This document shows, in pieces, positions 35,561 through 42,859 of a DNA stretch of 64,000 bases. The stretch comes from Gammaproteobacteria bacterium (GTDB taxonomy: Bacteria; Pseudomonadota; Gammaproteobacteria; Pseudomonadales; Azotimanducaceae): positions 45,451-109,450 of the forward strand of contig VXYL01000066.1 in assembly GCA_009846005.1 (NCBI GenBank). The letters are read 5' to 3'. Each line of letters begins with the position of its first letter. Position 1 is the stretch's first letter. The position numbers and the translations under genes are program-made. The notes under the pieces are model-generated. The model was not told where the DNA came from and did not search any database. It was given only the letters and a program-made list of their open reading frames with translations.

Positions 35561-37300
35561 TCAATGCTCCCACGGCGGCTCCGCAAATATCGTTCGCCCG
35601 GCAGCGTTCTCTGCCGAGGGCGCGGGAAGGATGGGCAGTCGTTCCTGCGACTTGCCCTTTTTCTGGACTTCGACCTGGGAGATGAGAATCCCGGGCGCCG
35701 CTGCCGAGACGGGCACGCTCCCCGATTCGGCCCCGCAGAAGCCGTTGAACACCGCCAGTTGATCGTCCGCCGCGACGACACGACTCAACGTCGTAAGCGG
35801 TGTCCCGATGAGGTCGACGCCGCGCACCAGCTCCTCCCGACCGTCCGGGTAGACGCGGTAGACCATGTTCGGCTGAACGTTGAACGCGTTCGGCATGAAC
35901 CGGCCCGTGGTCGTTATCCCACCCTGAATGTCGTCGATGAAGAGCCCAAACGGTCGCCCGCTATCACGGATCATCGCCAGCAGTTGCGCCTTCAAGGCGT
36001 CGCGGCTCACGGCATCGCGCACCTCCACGATGAGGTTGGATTGGCGGGACACCGGTCTGTAGCCGTACTGTTTGCGGCCGTGTCCGTTGGATCCGGGGAA
36101 GCCTTCGATGGGGGTGCGCGACATGAGGAAGTCCACGAGCACGCCGTCGTCGACCACTACGACGGCGCGGCCGGGAACGCCCTGGTTGTCGTAGCGGTAC
36201 GCCCCGACCAGATCCCGGCCTGCGGCCTGCCGGCGCGTCGGGTCGAACGAGACGGTAAAGCCGGGTGGCAGGATGCGCTCGTTGACCTTCTTCTTGAAGG
36301 TCTGGCCGTCGTCGGCGCGCTTCTGCCGATGGCCCTCTATGCGGTGGCCAAGGATCTCGTGGAAGAACACGCCGCTTGCCCGCCCGGACAGGATGGCGGG
36401 GCCGGTGTACGGGTCGACCAACGGCGCGTCGCGCAGTGCTGCCAGGTCGGCGACCATTCTGTTCGCGGCGCCGAGAACGGTGTCGTCGTCCGGCAGACCC
36501 CCCGGCGTAAACGCGAAGTAGGACTCGTACCGGGGCAGCGCCATCCCGTCGTCGGCTTTCGTTCGCGCTGACACGAAGACCCGGTAGCTCGACTCCCCGG
36601 TTTGGACTTCGCTGCCCTCGCTATTGACGAACCAACGCGTCTCGGCGGCACCGGAGACCGTCGCGAAGGCAGCGTAGACCTGATCATGCCCGGCAAACGG
36701 TGCAGAGTAGAGCTTGGCCTTGCGTTCCCAATCCGGCAGCTCGGCTTCGAGCCTTGCCGCGTCGTCGACCGCCTTGGTCGGTTTCTCGTGCGAGAAGTCG
36801 GCGGACTTGTCCTCCGCTTCGACCTTGACCTGTATGTCGGTCTCGACCTTTGTCAGTGCTTCGATAGCTTGCTTGTAGCGTTCGTCCGTGGCGTTCCACA
36901 CGACGCTCCTGATGGCGTCGATGTCGTCGTCGAACGGAATCCGCACCGTCGTGCGCCGGTTGCGCGCACCTTGGATCGGCCGCGTATTGTCGAGACCATA
37001 GTCGCCGACGCGGAGATCGATATCGAGGTAGCGGCTCCGGCCTCGGCTGCTCCCCGTCAAGGCCCCGAATGCCGCGGTCGCGGACGCGGTCTCCCGCTCG
37101 GTGACTTCGTAGCTCAGAAAGTACGGTGGGACCGGTTGTTCGCCGAGCATGGCCATGGACCGTGCCAATTCGGTCTTGAGGGCTTCCATGACGGGGGATT
37201 CGGCCGCGACTGGCGCGGCTGCCAGCGTTGCGACAAGCAGGTGGCGCTGAAGAACCGCGTAGGGGCGACCCTTGTGGTCGCCCGCGATGGTCCAACGCAC
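35561..37300 (-). CDS. Secreted TldD-like metalloprotease with HExxxH motif
   Basis: This TldD-family protein has the zinc motif HEILGHRIEGHRQ (about residue 305), in the same place as TldD HExxxH. C-terminal blocks include GAYRYDNQGVPGRAVVVVDDGVLVDFLMSRTPIEGF and a late Cys segment (GFCGAESG). The leader LLVATLAAAPVAAESP indicates export, whereas classical TldD is cytoplasmic. No canonical start lies next to the leader because palindromic repeats cover that region. GTG 37300 gives 579 residues and a signal peptide whose first dozen residues are repeat-encoded; the open frame runs on to 37393. It is predicted to pair with the TldE-like product downstream. Confidence 0.82.
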   Translation of the reverse strand: MRWTIAGDHKGRPYAVLQRHLLVATLAAAPVAAESPVMEALKTELARSMAMLGEQPVPPYFLSYEVTERETASATAAFGALTGSSRGRSRYLDIDLRVGDYGLDNTRPIQGARNRRTTVRIPFDDDIDAIRSVVWNATDERYKQAIEALTKVETDIQVKVEAEDKSADFSHEKPTKAVDDAARLEAELPDWERKAKLYSAPFAGHDQVYAAFATVSGAAETRWFVNSEGSEVQTGESSYRVFVSARTKADDGMALPRYESYFAFTPGGLPDDDTVLGAANRMVADLAALRDAPLVDPYTGPAILSGRASGVFFHEILGHRIEGHRQKRADDGQTFKKKVNERILPPGFTVSFDPTRRQAAGRDLVGAYRYDNQGVPGRAVVVVDDGVLVDFLMSRTPIEGFPGSNGHGRKQYGYRPVSRQSNLIVEVRDAVSRDALKAQLLAMIRDSGRPFGLFIDDIQGGITTTGRFMPNAFNVQPNMVYRVYPDGREELVRGVDLIGTPLTTLSRVVAADDQLAVFNGFCGAESGSVPVSAAAPGILISQVEVQKKGKSQERLPILPAPSAENAAGRTIFAEPPWEH

Positions 37301-37339
37301 CCGGCTTCGGTGCGGGCGGGGACAAGCCCCGCCCCTACG
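37258..37339. repeat. Composite palindromic repeat over the 5' end of the tldD-like gene
   Basis: A clean 82-base unit running from CGTAGGGG to CCCCTACG. It holds one hairpin with arms GGGCGACC/GGTCGCCC, a ~30-base centre, and one with arms GGGCGGGG/CCCCGCCC. It is the best example of the two-hairpin unit with inverted ends. It overlaps the predicted start of the tldD-like gene. Confidence 0.88.
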
Positions 37340-37396
37340 ACCGGGATTCGGCGTCTGCGAAACGCCATGTCCGGGACCAGCACGCCGCCGCATGGT

Positions 37397-38542
37397 CTAC
37401 GCCTCCGGTCCGCGGCGCGCCACGAGTTGCCGCTCGACGACCACCTCGTTGAGTTCGAGCCCGAGGCCCGGTGTCGTTGGGGGATCGATAAACCCGTTTT
37501 CGAACTTCACGGGCTCGACGAAGATCTCGTTGTGCAAACTCGCGCCGTTGTACTCCTGGATTAGGAAGTTCGGCGAGCAGGTGTCGACCTGTACGGCCGC
37601 GGCGGCGGCGATCGGGCCAACGTACATATGCGGGGCGATCATGGCGTAGTGGCTTTCCGCCAGGCTCGCGATCTTCTTCGACTCCAGTATGCCGCCGCAC
37701 TGGCCGACATCGAGTTGGATGATCTGCGCCGCCTGCTTCTCCAGGAGATTTGCGAACTCGTACTTGGTGACCAGCCGTTCGCCGGTAGCGATGGGAATGC
37801 TGGTATGGGCCGCGACCCGGGCCATCTCCTCGACGTTTTCCGGTGGCACGGGCTCTTCGAACCAGTACGGCTGGTACTCCTCGAACACCTTCGCGACGCG
37901 GATGGCGCCGGCGGTGCTGAACTGGCCGTGGGTGCCGATGCCGATCTCCAACTCGTCGCCCACGGCGTCGCGGATGGCCTTGAAGATCTTCGCGGCGTGT
38001 TTGATCGTCTTCAGGGGGAAGTCCCTGGGTAGCGGGAAGTAGGGCATGAACGGGTCGATCTTGCAGGCCGTGTTGCCCTCCTTGACGAGCTGCTCGGCGA
38101 TGGCGCCGGCCTTCGTGGGATCTTCCCAGACCCCGGTGGTGGGCATGTACGCATACGCGCGCAGCTGCTCGTGGCAGCGCCCGCCTAGGAGGTTGTAGAT
38201 CGGCTGGCCGGCTGCCTTGCCGACGATATCCCAGAGCGCCATTTCGATGGCGGAAAGCGCGGGTGTGCCGTACAGGCTGGGGTGCCGGTAGTCGTGGTTG
38301 GAGGCGTAGACGCGCTGCCAGGTGTTCTCGATCTCGAACGGACTGTGGCCCACCACGAACCGGTCTACGAGGTCGTGCAGGAGCGCGATCTGCGACGTGA
38401 GATCCGGCGTGTGCCCGGTGGGACGTTCGCCGAGGCCGACGATGCCTTCGTCGGTGTAGAGCTTGATGAAGAGCCAAAGCCTGCCGCCCACGAACGGCGG
38501 GTTGTTGTTCAGCAGTATGGTCTCGACGCCGGTTACTTTCAT
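37397..38542 (-). CDS. Mandelate racemase/muconate lactonizing enzyme family (enolase superfamily) protein
   Basis: This 381-residue enolase-superfamily enzyme has an N-terminal capping domain and a barrel. Visible blocks are LSAIEMALWDIVGKAAGQPIYNLLGG, the KxD motif in ACKIDPF (about residue 170), EEPVPPENVEEM (Glu ligand), ATGERLVTKYEF (Glu ligand), QLDVGQCGG and IAPHMYVGP (His). Where sugar-acid dehydratases have D-x-H-G (first metal Asp), this protein has G-T-H-G. It probably dehydrates or epimerises a sugar acid, but the changed ligand leaves the reaction open. It starts at ATG 38542, 29 bases after the PhyH gene. Confidence 0.85.
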   Translation of the reverse strand: MKVTGVETILLNNNPPFVGGRLWLFIKLYTDEGIVGLGERPTGHTPDLTSQIALLHDLVDRFVVGHSPFEIENTWQRVYASNHDYRHPSLYGTPALSAIEMALWDIVGKAAGQPIYNLLGGRCHEQLRAYAYMPTTGVWEDPTKAGAIAEQLVKEGNTACKIDPFMPYFPLPRDFPLKTIKHAAKIFKAIRDAVGDELEIGIGTHGQFSTAGAIRVAKVFEEYQPYWFEEPVPPENVEEMARVAAHTSIPIATGERLVTKYEFANLLEKQAAQIIQLDVGQCGGILESKKIASLAESHYAMIAPHMYVGPIAAAAAVQVDTCSPNFLIQEYNGASLHNEIFVEPVKFENGFIDPPTTPGLGLELNEVVVERQLVARRGPEA

Positions 38543-38571
38543 CGGGTGTTCCCTGGTTTCGTTCGATCGAT

Positions 38572-39396
38572 CTAGACGTTGGTTCCCAGCATGGGCTGGC
38601 CAGCCGGCCGCAGGCGCCGGCCCCAGACAATGAGCCCCGGCCTGCCGTGGGACTGTCCGGCGGTCTGGGCGTTTTCCGGATCCCGATAGCCCACCCGGAC
38701 GATGCGCCGGACGGTGTCCGTTCGGTTGATGCGCGAGCCGTGGATCATGTGGATGCTGAACGCCACCACGTCGCCTCGTTTCGCCGGCACGGGCACCGTG
38801 TCTTCGATGTCCCAGTCGTCGGTCGGCAGGTGGGGAGTGCAAGGAGACCCGTCGGGATTTTTAGTCACGTGTTCGCGGGCGCCGCTGTGATGGGATCCGT
38901 CCAGAAAGCGAATACAGCCGTTCGCATCGTCCGTGTCGTCCAAATGGATGAGGCAGTCGACGTACCGGCCATCCGCGTGCTGGTAGAACGCCCAGTCCTG
39001 GTGCATCGGGAACGGGTGGCCGGTCTCCGGCGGCTTGGCGTGCAGCGTCGTGTGGTGCAGTTCGACGTTTGGGCCGATGAGGTCGGCCATGGCGCCGGTG
39101 AGCCGTGGATGGGTGACGGCGTCGCACCAGGACTTCGAGTAGCGGTGCAGGTCGTGCAGCGCAATCAGCTTGGAGCGTCGTTCGACCTCGGCGGGCATGT
39201 AGACCCGGCGCCAGGGTCCGCTCCAACCCGGGCTCTTGGCGGCCCAGTTGTCGATCTGCCAGTCGAGTTCGTCCGACATACGGGTGATTTCGTCCCCCGA
39301 GAACACGCCGGGCAGATGCAGGTAGCCGTGTTGGCGGTAGAACTCGACCTGCACGTCGGTCAATTCGTTGTGGTGCGTCAACGCGGCTTCGGCCAT
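38572..39396 (-). CDS. Phytanoyl-CoA dioxygenase (PhyH) family protein
   Basis: This 274-residue Fe(II)/2-oxoglutarate oxygenase has the HxD pair in MHQDWAFYQH (about residue 133). The distal His is in IHGSRINRT (about residue 225), followed by the Arg that binds 2-oxoglutarate. PhyH-family proteins hydroxylate many small molecules. ATG 39396 is preceded by GGGGAGG seven bases upstream. It forms a two-gene leftward unit with the mandelate-racemase-family gene and is divergent from the SDR, suggesting a small catabolic module for one substrate. Confidence 0.92.
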   Translation of the reverse strand: MAEAALTHHNELTDVQVEFYRQHGYLHLPGVFSGDEITRMSDELDWQIDNWAAKSPGWSGPWRRVYMPAEVERRSKLIALHDLHRYSKSWCDAVTHPRLTGAMADLIGPNVELHHTTLHAKPPETGHPFPMHQDWAFYQHADGRYVDCLIHLDDTDDANGCIRFLDGSHHSGAREHVTKNPDGSPCTPHLPTDDWDIEDTVPVPAKRGDVVAFSIHMIHGSRINRTDTVRRIVRVGYRDPENAQTAGQSHGRPGLIVWGRRLRPAGQPMLGTNV

Positions 39397-39488
39397 GGAT
39401 GTTGCCTCCCCGAACGGAAACCATACCACCGCGTCGTGTTCACGCCACACAGTAGAATCTCGACTTGGACGACTAACGAGGAATGGAC

Positions 39489-40265
39489 ATGGGCGATTTC
39501 AGGCTCGACGGCAAAACGGCCATCGTGACGGGTGGCGCAGGTGGACTCGGTCGGCCGATGGTCGAGGCGTACGCGGCGGCGGGGGCAAACGTCGTCGTCG
39601 CGAGCCGAAACCGCGGCAACATCAAGCGGGTCGCCGACGGAATCATCGACAAGGGGCAGAGCGCGATCGCCATCGCCGTCGACATCACGGATGCGGATTC
39701 GGTGGACGCGTTGATCGCCGAGACGGTGGACGCTTTTGGTTCCCTCGACGTCATGGTCAACAACGCGGGCCGCTGGGGACGGGGTCATGAGCCGGAAGAC
39801 ACCCCCCTGGAGGAGTGGCGCATCGTGGTGGAACAGAACCTGACCGGGATGTTCATCCCGTGCCTGGCCGCCGGTCGGCAGATGATCGAGCAGGGCGGTG
39901 GCAAGATCATCAACATCTCGTCAACGGCGGGCTCGAAGGGGAACCCCGGCCAACTGCACTATTCGGCGGCCAAGGCCGGCGTCATCAGCTTGAGCAACAA
40001 CCTCGCGATGAAATGGGCGAGGCACAACATCAACGTCAACTGCATCCTGCCGGGCCTGATTGCCACCGAGGAACTCAAGGATCTCGGCATTATTCCGCCC
40101 GCCGTCGACAAGGCGGGGAACGTGGTGCCGAGACTTCACCGTACGCCCACTCCGGAGAACGTTGCGGACCTCGCGCTATTCCTGGCCTCGTCGGCATCCG
40201 ACGGCATGACCGGCGAACTGTTCCCGATTAGGACGTGGCTGCGCTCCGAGCGGTTCTGGACGTAG
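39489..40265 (+). CDS. SDR-family NAD(P)-dependent oxidoreductase
   Basis: This ~258-residue classical SDR has TGGAGGLGRP (cofactor), MVNNAGRWG, the catalytic Ser in INISSTAGS, YSAAK, and NVNCILPGLI. ATG 39489 is six bases after GAGGA; ATG 39483 overlaps that site. The C-terminal end (after GMTGELFPI) reads RTWLRSERFWT rather than the usual VDGG segment, so the last ~15 codons may have been changed by a frameshift near 40232. It is divergent from the PhyH/racemase pair, with which it may share a pathway. Confidence 0.87.
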   Translation: MGDFRLDGKTAIVTGGAGGLGRPMVEAYAAAGANVVVASRNRGNIKRVADGIIDKGQSAIAIAVDITDADSVDALIAETVDAFGSLDVMVNNAGRWGRGHEPEDTPLEEWRIVVEQNLTGMFIPCLAAGRQMIEQGGGKIINISSTAGSKGNPGQLHYSAAKAGVISLSNNLAMKWARHNINVNCILPGLIATEELKDLGIIPPAVDKAGNVVPRLHRTPTPENVADLALFLASSASDGMTGELFPIRTWLRSERFWT

Positions 40266-40315
40266 GATGGGGCTATCGCGCCGAGAGGCGCGCCCCGCCG
40301 GTTTGGGGCGCTTCG

Positions 40316-40573
40316 ATGAAGCAGTTGACTATTCGTGGCTTCGACGACGAGCTGGCGGACTACATCCGGCGCCTGGCACGCCGCGAGGGGATTTCCTTGA
40401 ATCGCGCGGTCATGCGACTGGTTCGACGGGGTGCCGACCTGGACGATTCCGATGCGGATGTGATCGGTGCTTCGCTGGATCACTTGATGGGAACCTGGAC
40501 TGTTGACGAGGCGGACGCGATCGACCGCGCACTAGAGGACTTCTCGCGAATCGACGAGGCCATGTGGAAGTGA
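40316..40573 (+). CDS. Ribbon-helix-helix antitoxin (VapB/FitA-like)
   Basis: This 85-residue DNA-binding antitoxin has the N-terminal strand and helix-turn-helix of the ribbon-helix-helix fold (MKQLTIRGFDDELADYIRRLARREGISLNRAVMRLVRRG), followed by an acidic toxin-binding tail (LMGTWTVDEADAIDRALEDFSRID). Such antitoxins precede PIN-domain VapC RNases. Here the following toxin gene is only a 35-codon stub, so this is an antitoxin without a working local toxin. Confidence 0.82.
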   Translation: MKQLTIRGFDDELADYIRRLARREGISLNRAVMRLVRRGADLDDSDADVIGASLDHLMGTWTVDEADAIDRALEDFSRIDEAMWK

Positions 40574-40583
40574 AGAAGTGGAA

Positions 40584-40691
40584 GTGAAGAATCTGTTGGA
40601 TTCGAATGCGTATTCGCTATGGAAGCGGGGACAGGCGCATGTCGCAGAACTGGATTGTCGTCGGCGTTTCAGCGAAGTCCGGTTGGCGTGA
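40584..40691 (+). pseudogene. vapC-like PIN toxin, 5' remnant
   Basis: Beginning at GTG 40584, ten bases after the antitoxin stop, 35 codons read VKNLLDSNAYSLWKRG..., the start of a PIN domain with its first catalytic Asp (LLDSN). The match fades after about 25 residues and a TGA follows at 40689-40691. A full VapC has ~130 residues. Palindromic repeat sequence begins a few bases later, suggesting that loss of the rest and repeat insertion are connected. Confidence 0.65.
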
Positions 40692-40696
40692 CTCTT

Positions 40697-40825
40697 GGGC
40701 CCGTCCCCTACGGTTGGTTCCCCAGACGTGGCTCAGTTGGCCAAGATGCCGTAGGGGCGACCCTTGCGGTCGCCCGGGACGGTAGCGAGCGCCTTTGCGG
40801 GACGGGGCAAGCCCGTCCCCTACGG
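40697..40825. repeat. Palindromic repeats after the vapC remnant
   Basis: A partial right end (GGGCCCGTCCCCTACGG, 40697-40713) is followed by a full two-hairpin unit, 40749-40825. That unit runs CGTAGGGG, arms GGGCGACC/GGTCGCCC with a CTTGC-like loop, and arms GACGGG/CCCGTC, to CCCCTACGG. The unit is nearly the same length as the 37.3 kb copy, and its right arm is of the GGGACGGG type. Confidence 0.85.
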
Positions 40826-40904
40826 ACGGTGCATGCGCTGAACGCAATTCCGTCGATAGTTGCGCGGCAGTTGCCGTGTTGTGCACCTGCCTCGACCGCG
40901 TTCG

Positions 40905-40949
40905 GAGAATTCGCGCAGCGAATTCTCGGGGCGACCGCGAAGCGGTCGC
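40905..40949. repeat. Two adjacent short hairpins
   Basis: GAGAATTCGC/GCGAATTCTC with a 3-base loop (40905-40927) and GCGACCGC/GCGGTCGC with a GAA loop (40931-40949). They lie just beyond the end of the first DUF3604 gene and could end its transcript on the minus strand. From 40826 to 40904 I see nothing else. Confidence 0.7.
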
Positions 40950-40997
40950 GTTACGGGGTGTACCAGATCGGCGAGGAGTAGGCCCGCTCCCGGGTCA

Positions 40998-42800
40998 TCA
41001 CCGGCACGTGTCGGGCAATGCCGGAATCCCGTAGAACGCGGCGTCGTACGCCGTCCAGCGGGGCGTCGGGATCTCCAGGACGCGAACGTAGTAGAACGCC
41101 GCCTCGTCGGCATCGAAGTCGGGGTCGGTCCAGGTAACGGCCAGTTCTGGGGCGCCGACGCTGTTCAGGTACTCCGCCGTCTCGAGATCGACCGTCGACT
41201 CGACGCCCTCCAGTACGCCATCCGCGATTGACCGATTCCCGGACCAGACCACGTCGTAGACGCGTTCGAAGAGTTCGCCGTCGTTGCTCCGCCAACCCTT
41301 AACGACCTGCACCCGGTCCAGGTTGGCGCCATCGGGGTCCTTGACGGCACGGATCAGGAAACGCGGCGCATCGCCGTCGTCTGGACGAGTCAAGTCGCCG
41401 CCCATGGACACGCCCCGGCGATAGCCGACGGCGGCAAGATCGGGCCGGGCCGCGTCCGCCTCGGTGTAGTCCCAGCCGCCGAAGAAGCGCAGCACGATGC
41501 GCGGGCCGGTGGTCGCGTAGACTTCGCGGCGCTTGAATGCCGCGAACAGGGCTTGGCGGGTATTGGCGTCGGCCCAGACGCCGGCATAGCCGGACGCCAC
41601 GTAGGTCCACTGGCTGGATGCCCGGTAGGGGTTTGGTTCGTTGCTGGCGAATTTGCCCCAGAAGTTGTCGTCGTCGGCGGTGGCGAGGCCGTTGTGCGAG
41701 TCGCTGCTGCCGATCAGACCGAACTTGAACGGGTTGGCCCCGGTGGCGGCTTCGATGCCGAGTCCCCGGGCCAGTGCGGGGCGGACGTACGACCGGGCGA
41801 CCCAGGCCTCGGACGTGTCGTTCTTGTCAAAATTTGCGCCGCCCCAGGTTTCGAAATCCGCGAACGGATCGTCGGGGGAGGCCAGCGGATGGGTCTCGCT
41901 GTCGCCCTTGATCTGCGTGACCTCCACGACGGGTTCCCGGGCGGCGCGCAGGTTCGCGTAGTCGGCGGTGATGGCCGCGCCGCCGTAGGTTTGTTCGGTG
42001 AACATCGCCCCCCGGCTTAGGTTGCTGTTGTGCGGGATCGCGATGACGCCGCTGCCGGTGCGGGCTTCGTAATCGGCGAGGTGTGCCCACAGGTCCTCCG
42101 GGTTGGCGCTGTCGTACTTGGAGAACGGTTGCGCCTGCCGGGTTTGCTCGGGGTCGCCAGCGAACAGCACGTTGCGATGCAGCATCGGCGGATTGCTGCT
42201 GTATTCGAACCCGACGAAGGTCGTGAACGTGCCTGGGGCGTTGTGGCGCTCGGCGGCGTCGATGACGGCGTTCCAGACCTCTTGGCGGAACGGCGCGTCG
42301 ATGGCGTAGTCGCCGTTCCACGCCTGCTTGCCGGACATCAGCGTCGCCGAAAGGGCGTCGAAGGCGTCCGGATCCTCGGCATTCAACACGTCGGCGAGCG
42401 GCGTGATCTCCGAGAAGAACCGCCGCCACGTGTGGCCGTCTTCGGTGAGCAGGCGTTCGTCGCCGTCCACCAGACGCGGCAGGATGCCGACGTTCTCGGC
42501 ATGGTCGGAGATCATCAGGAAGTCCAGCGGGCGGCGCAGCCGGGCGGGTTTGCCCCCCGCCGAGACGACTTCCTCGCCTTTCGCGAATCGGTAGGCGGTA
42601 TCGGGCGTGGTGCGGTTTCCCATGCCGAACGCATCGCCGGACAGGTACGTGTGCACGTGTGTATCGCCCCAGTAGACCGTATCGGGATAGGCGTCGCGGA
42701 GGGCCGGCGAATAGGCGTCGTCGGCGTTGGTCGGGGCGGCTGCAAGTGCGAGGGCTGTAGCGCAGACCAAACTCTGTGCGGGGCGATTCTCTCTCGGCAT
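40998..42800 (-). CDS. DUF3604 family exported protein, copy 1 (C-terminus frameshifted)
   Basis: This ~600-residue protein has a signal peptide (SLVCATALALAAAPTNA) and a PHP-like metal-site pattern: GDTHVHTYLSGDAF, MISDHAEN, AIPHNSNLS and SSDSHNG. DUF3604 proteins are predicted periplasmic metallohydrolases of unknown substrate. It is ~80% alike by eye to the next gene. Compared with that paralog one G is missing near 41007 (GACACGTGCC where a G would restore the frame), so it ends at TGATGA and loses the shared last residues (TRERAYSSPIWYTP), which remain in another frame down to TAA at 40951. Alternative start: GTG 42830. Confidence 0.88.
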   Translation of the reverse strand: MPRENRPAQSLVCATALALAAAPTNADDAYSPALRDAYPDTVYWGDTHVHTYLSGDAFGMGNRTTPDTAYRFAKGEEVVSAGGKPARLRRPLDFLMISDHAENVGILPRLVDGDERLLTEDGHTWRRFFSEITPLADVLNAEDPDAFDALSATLMSGKQAWNGDYAIDAPFRQEVWNAVIDAAERHNAPGTFTTFVGFEYSSNPPMLHRNVLFAGDPEQTRQAQPFSKYDSANPEDLWAHLADYEARTGSGVIAIPHNSNLSRGAMFTEQTYGGAAITADYANLRAAREPVVEVTQIKGDSETHPLASPDDPFADFETWGGANFDKNDTSEAWVARSYVRPALARGLGIEAATGANPFKFGLIGSSDSHNGLATADDDNFWGKFASNEPNPYRASSQWTYVASGYAGVWADANTRQALFAAFKRREVYATTGPRIVLRFFGGWDYTEADAARPDLAAVGYRRGVSMGGDLTRPDDGDAPRFLIRAVKDPDGANLDRVQVVKGWRSNDGELFERVYDVVWSGNRSIADGVLEGVESTVDLETAEYLNSVGAPELAVTWTDPDFDADEAAFYYVRVLEIPTPRWTAYDAAFYGIPALPDTCR

Positions 42801-42859
42801 GGCGGCGGTTGGCTGCTGTGACTTGGACACTGTAACGCTCGACGGCCTCGACGGGGAGA

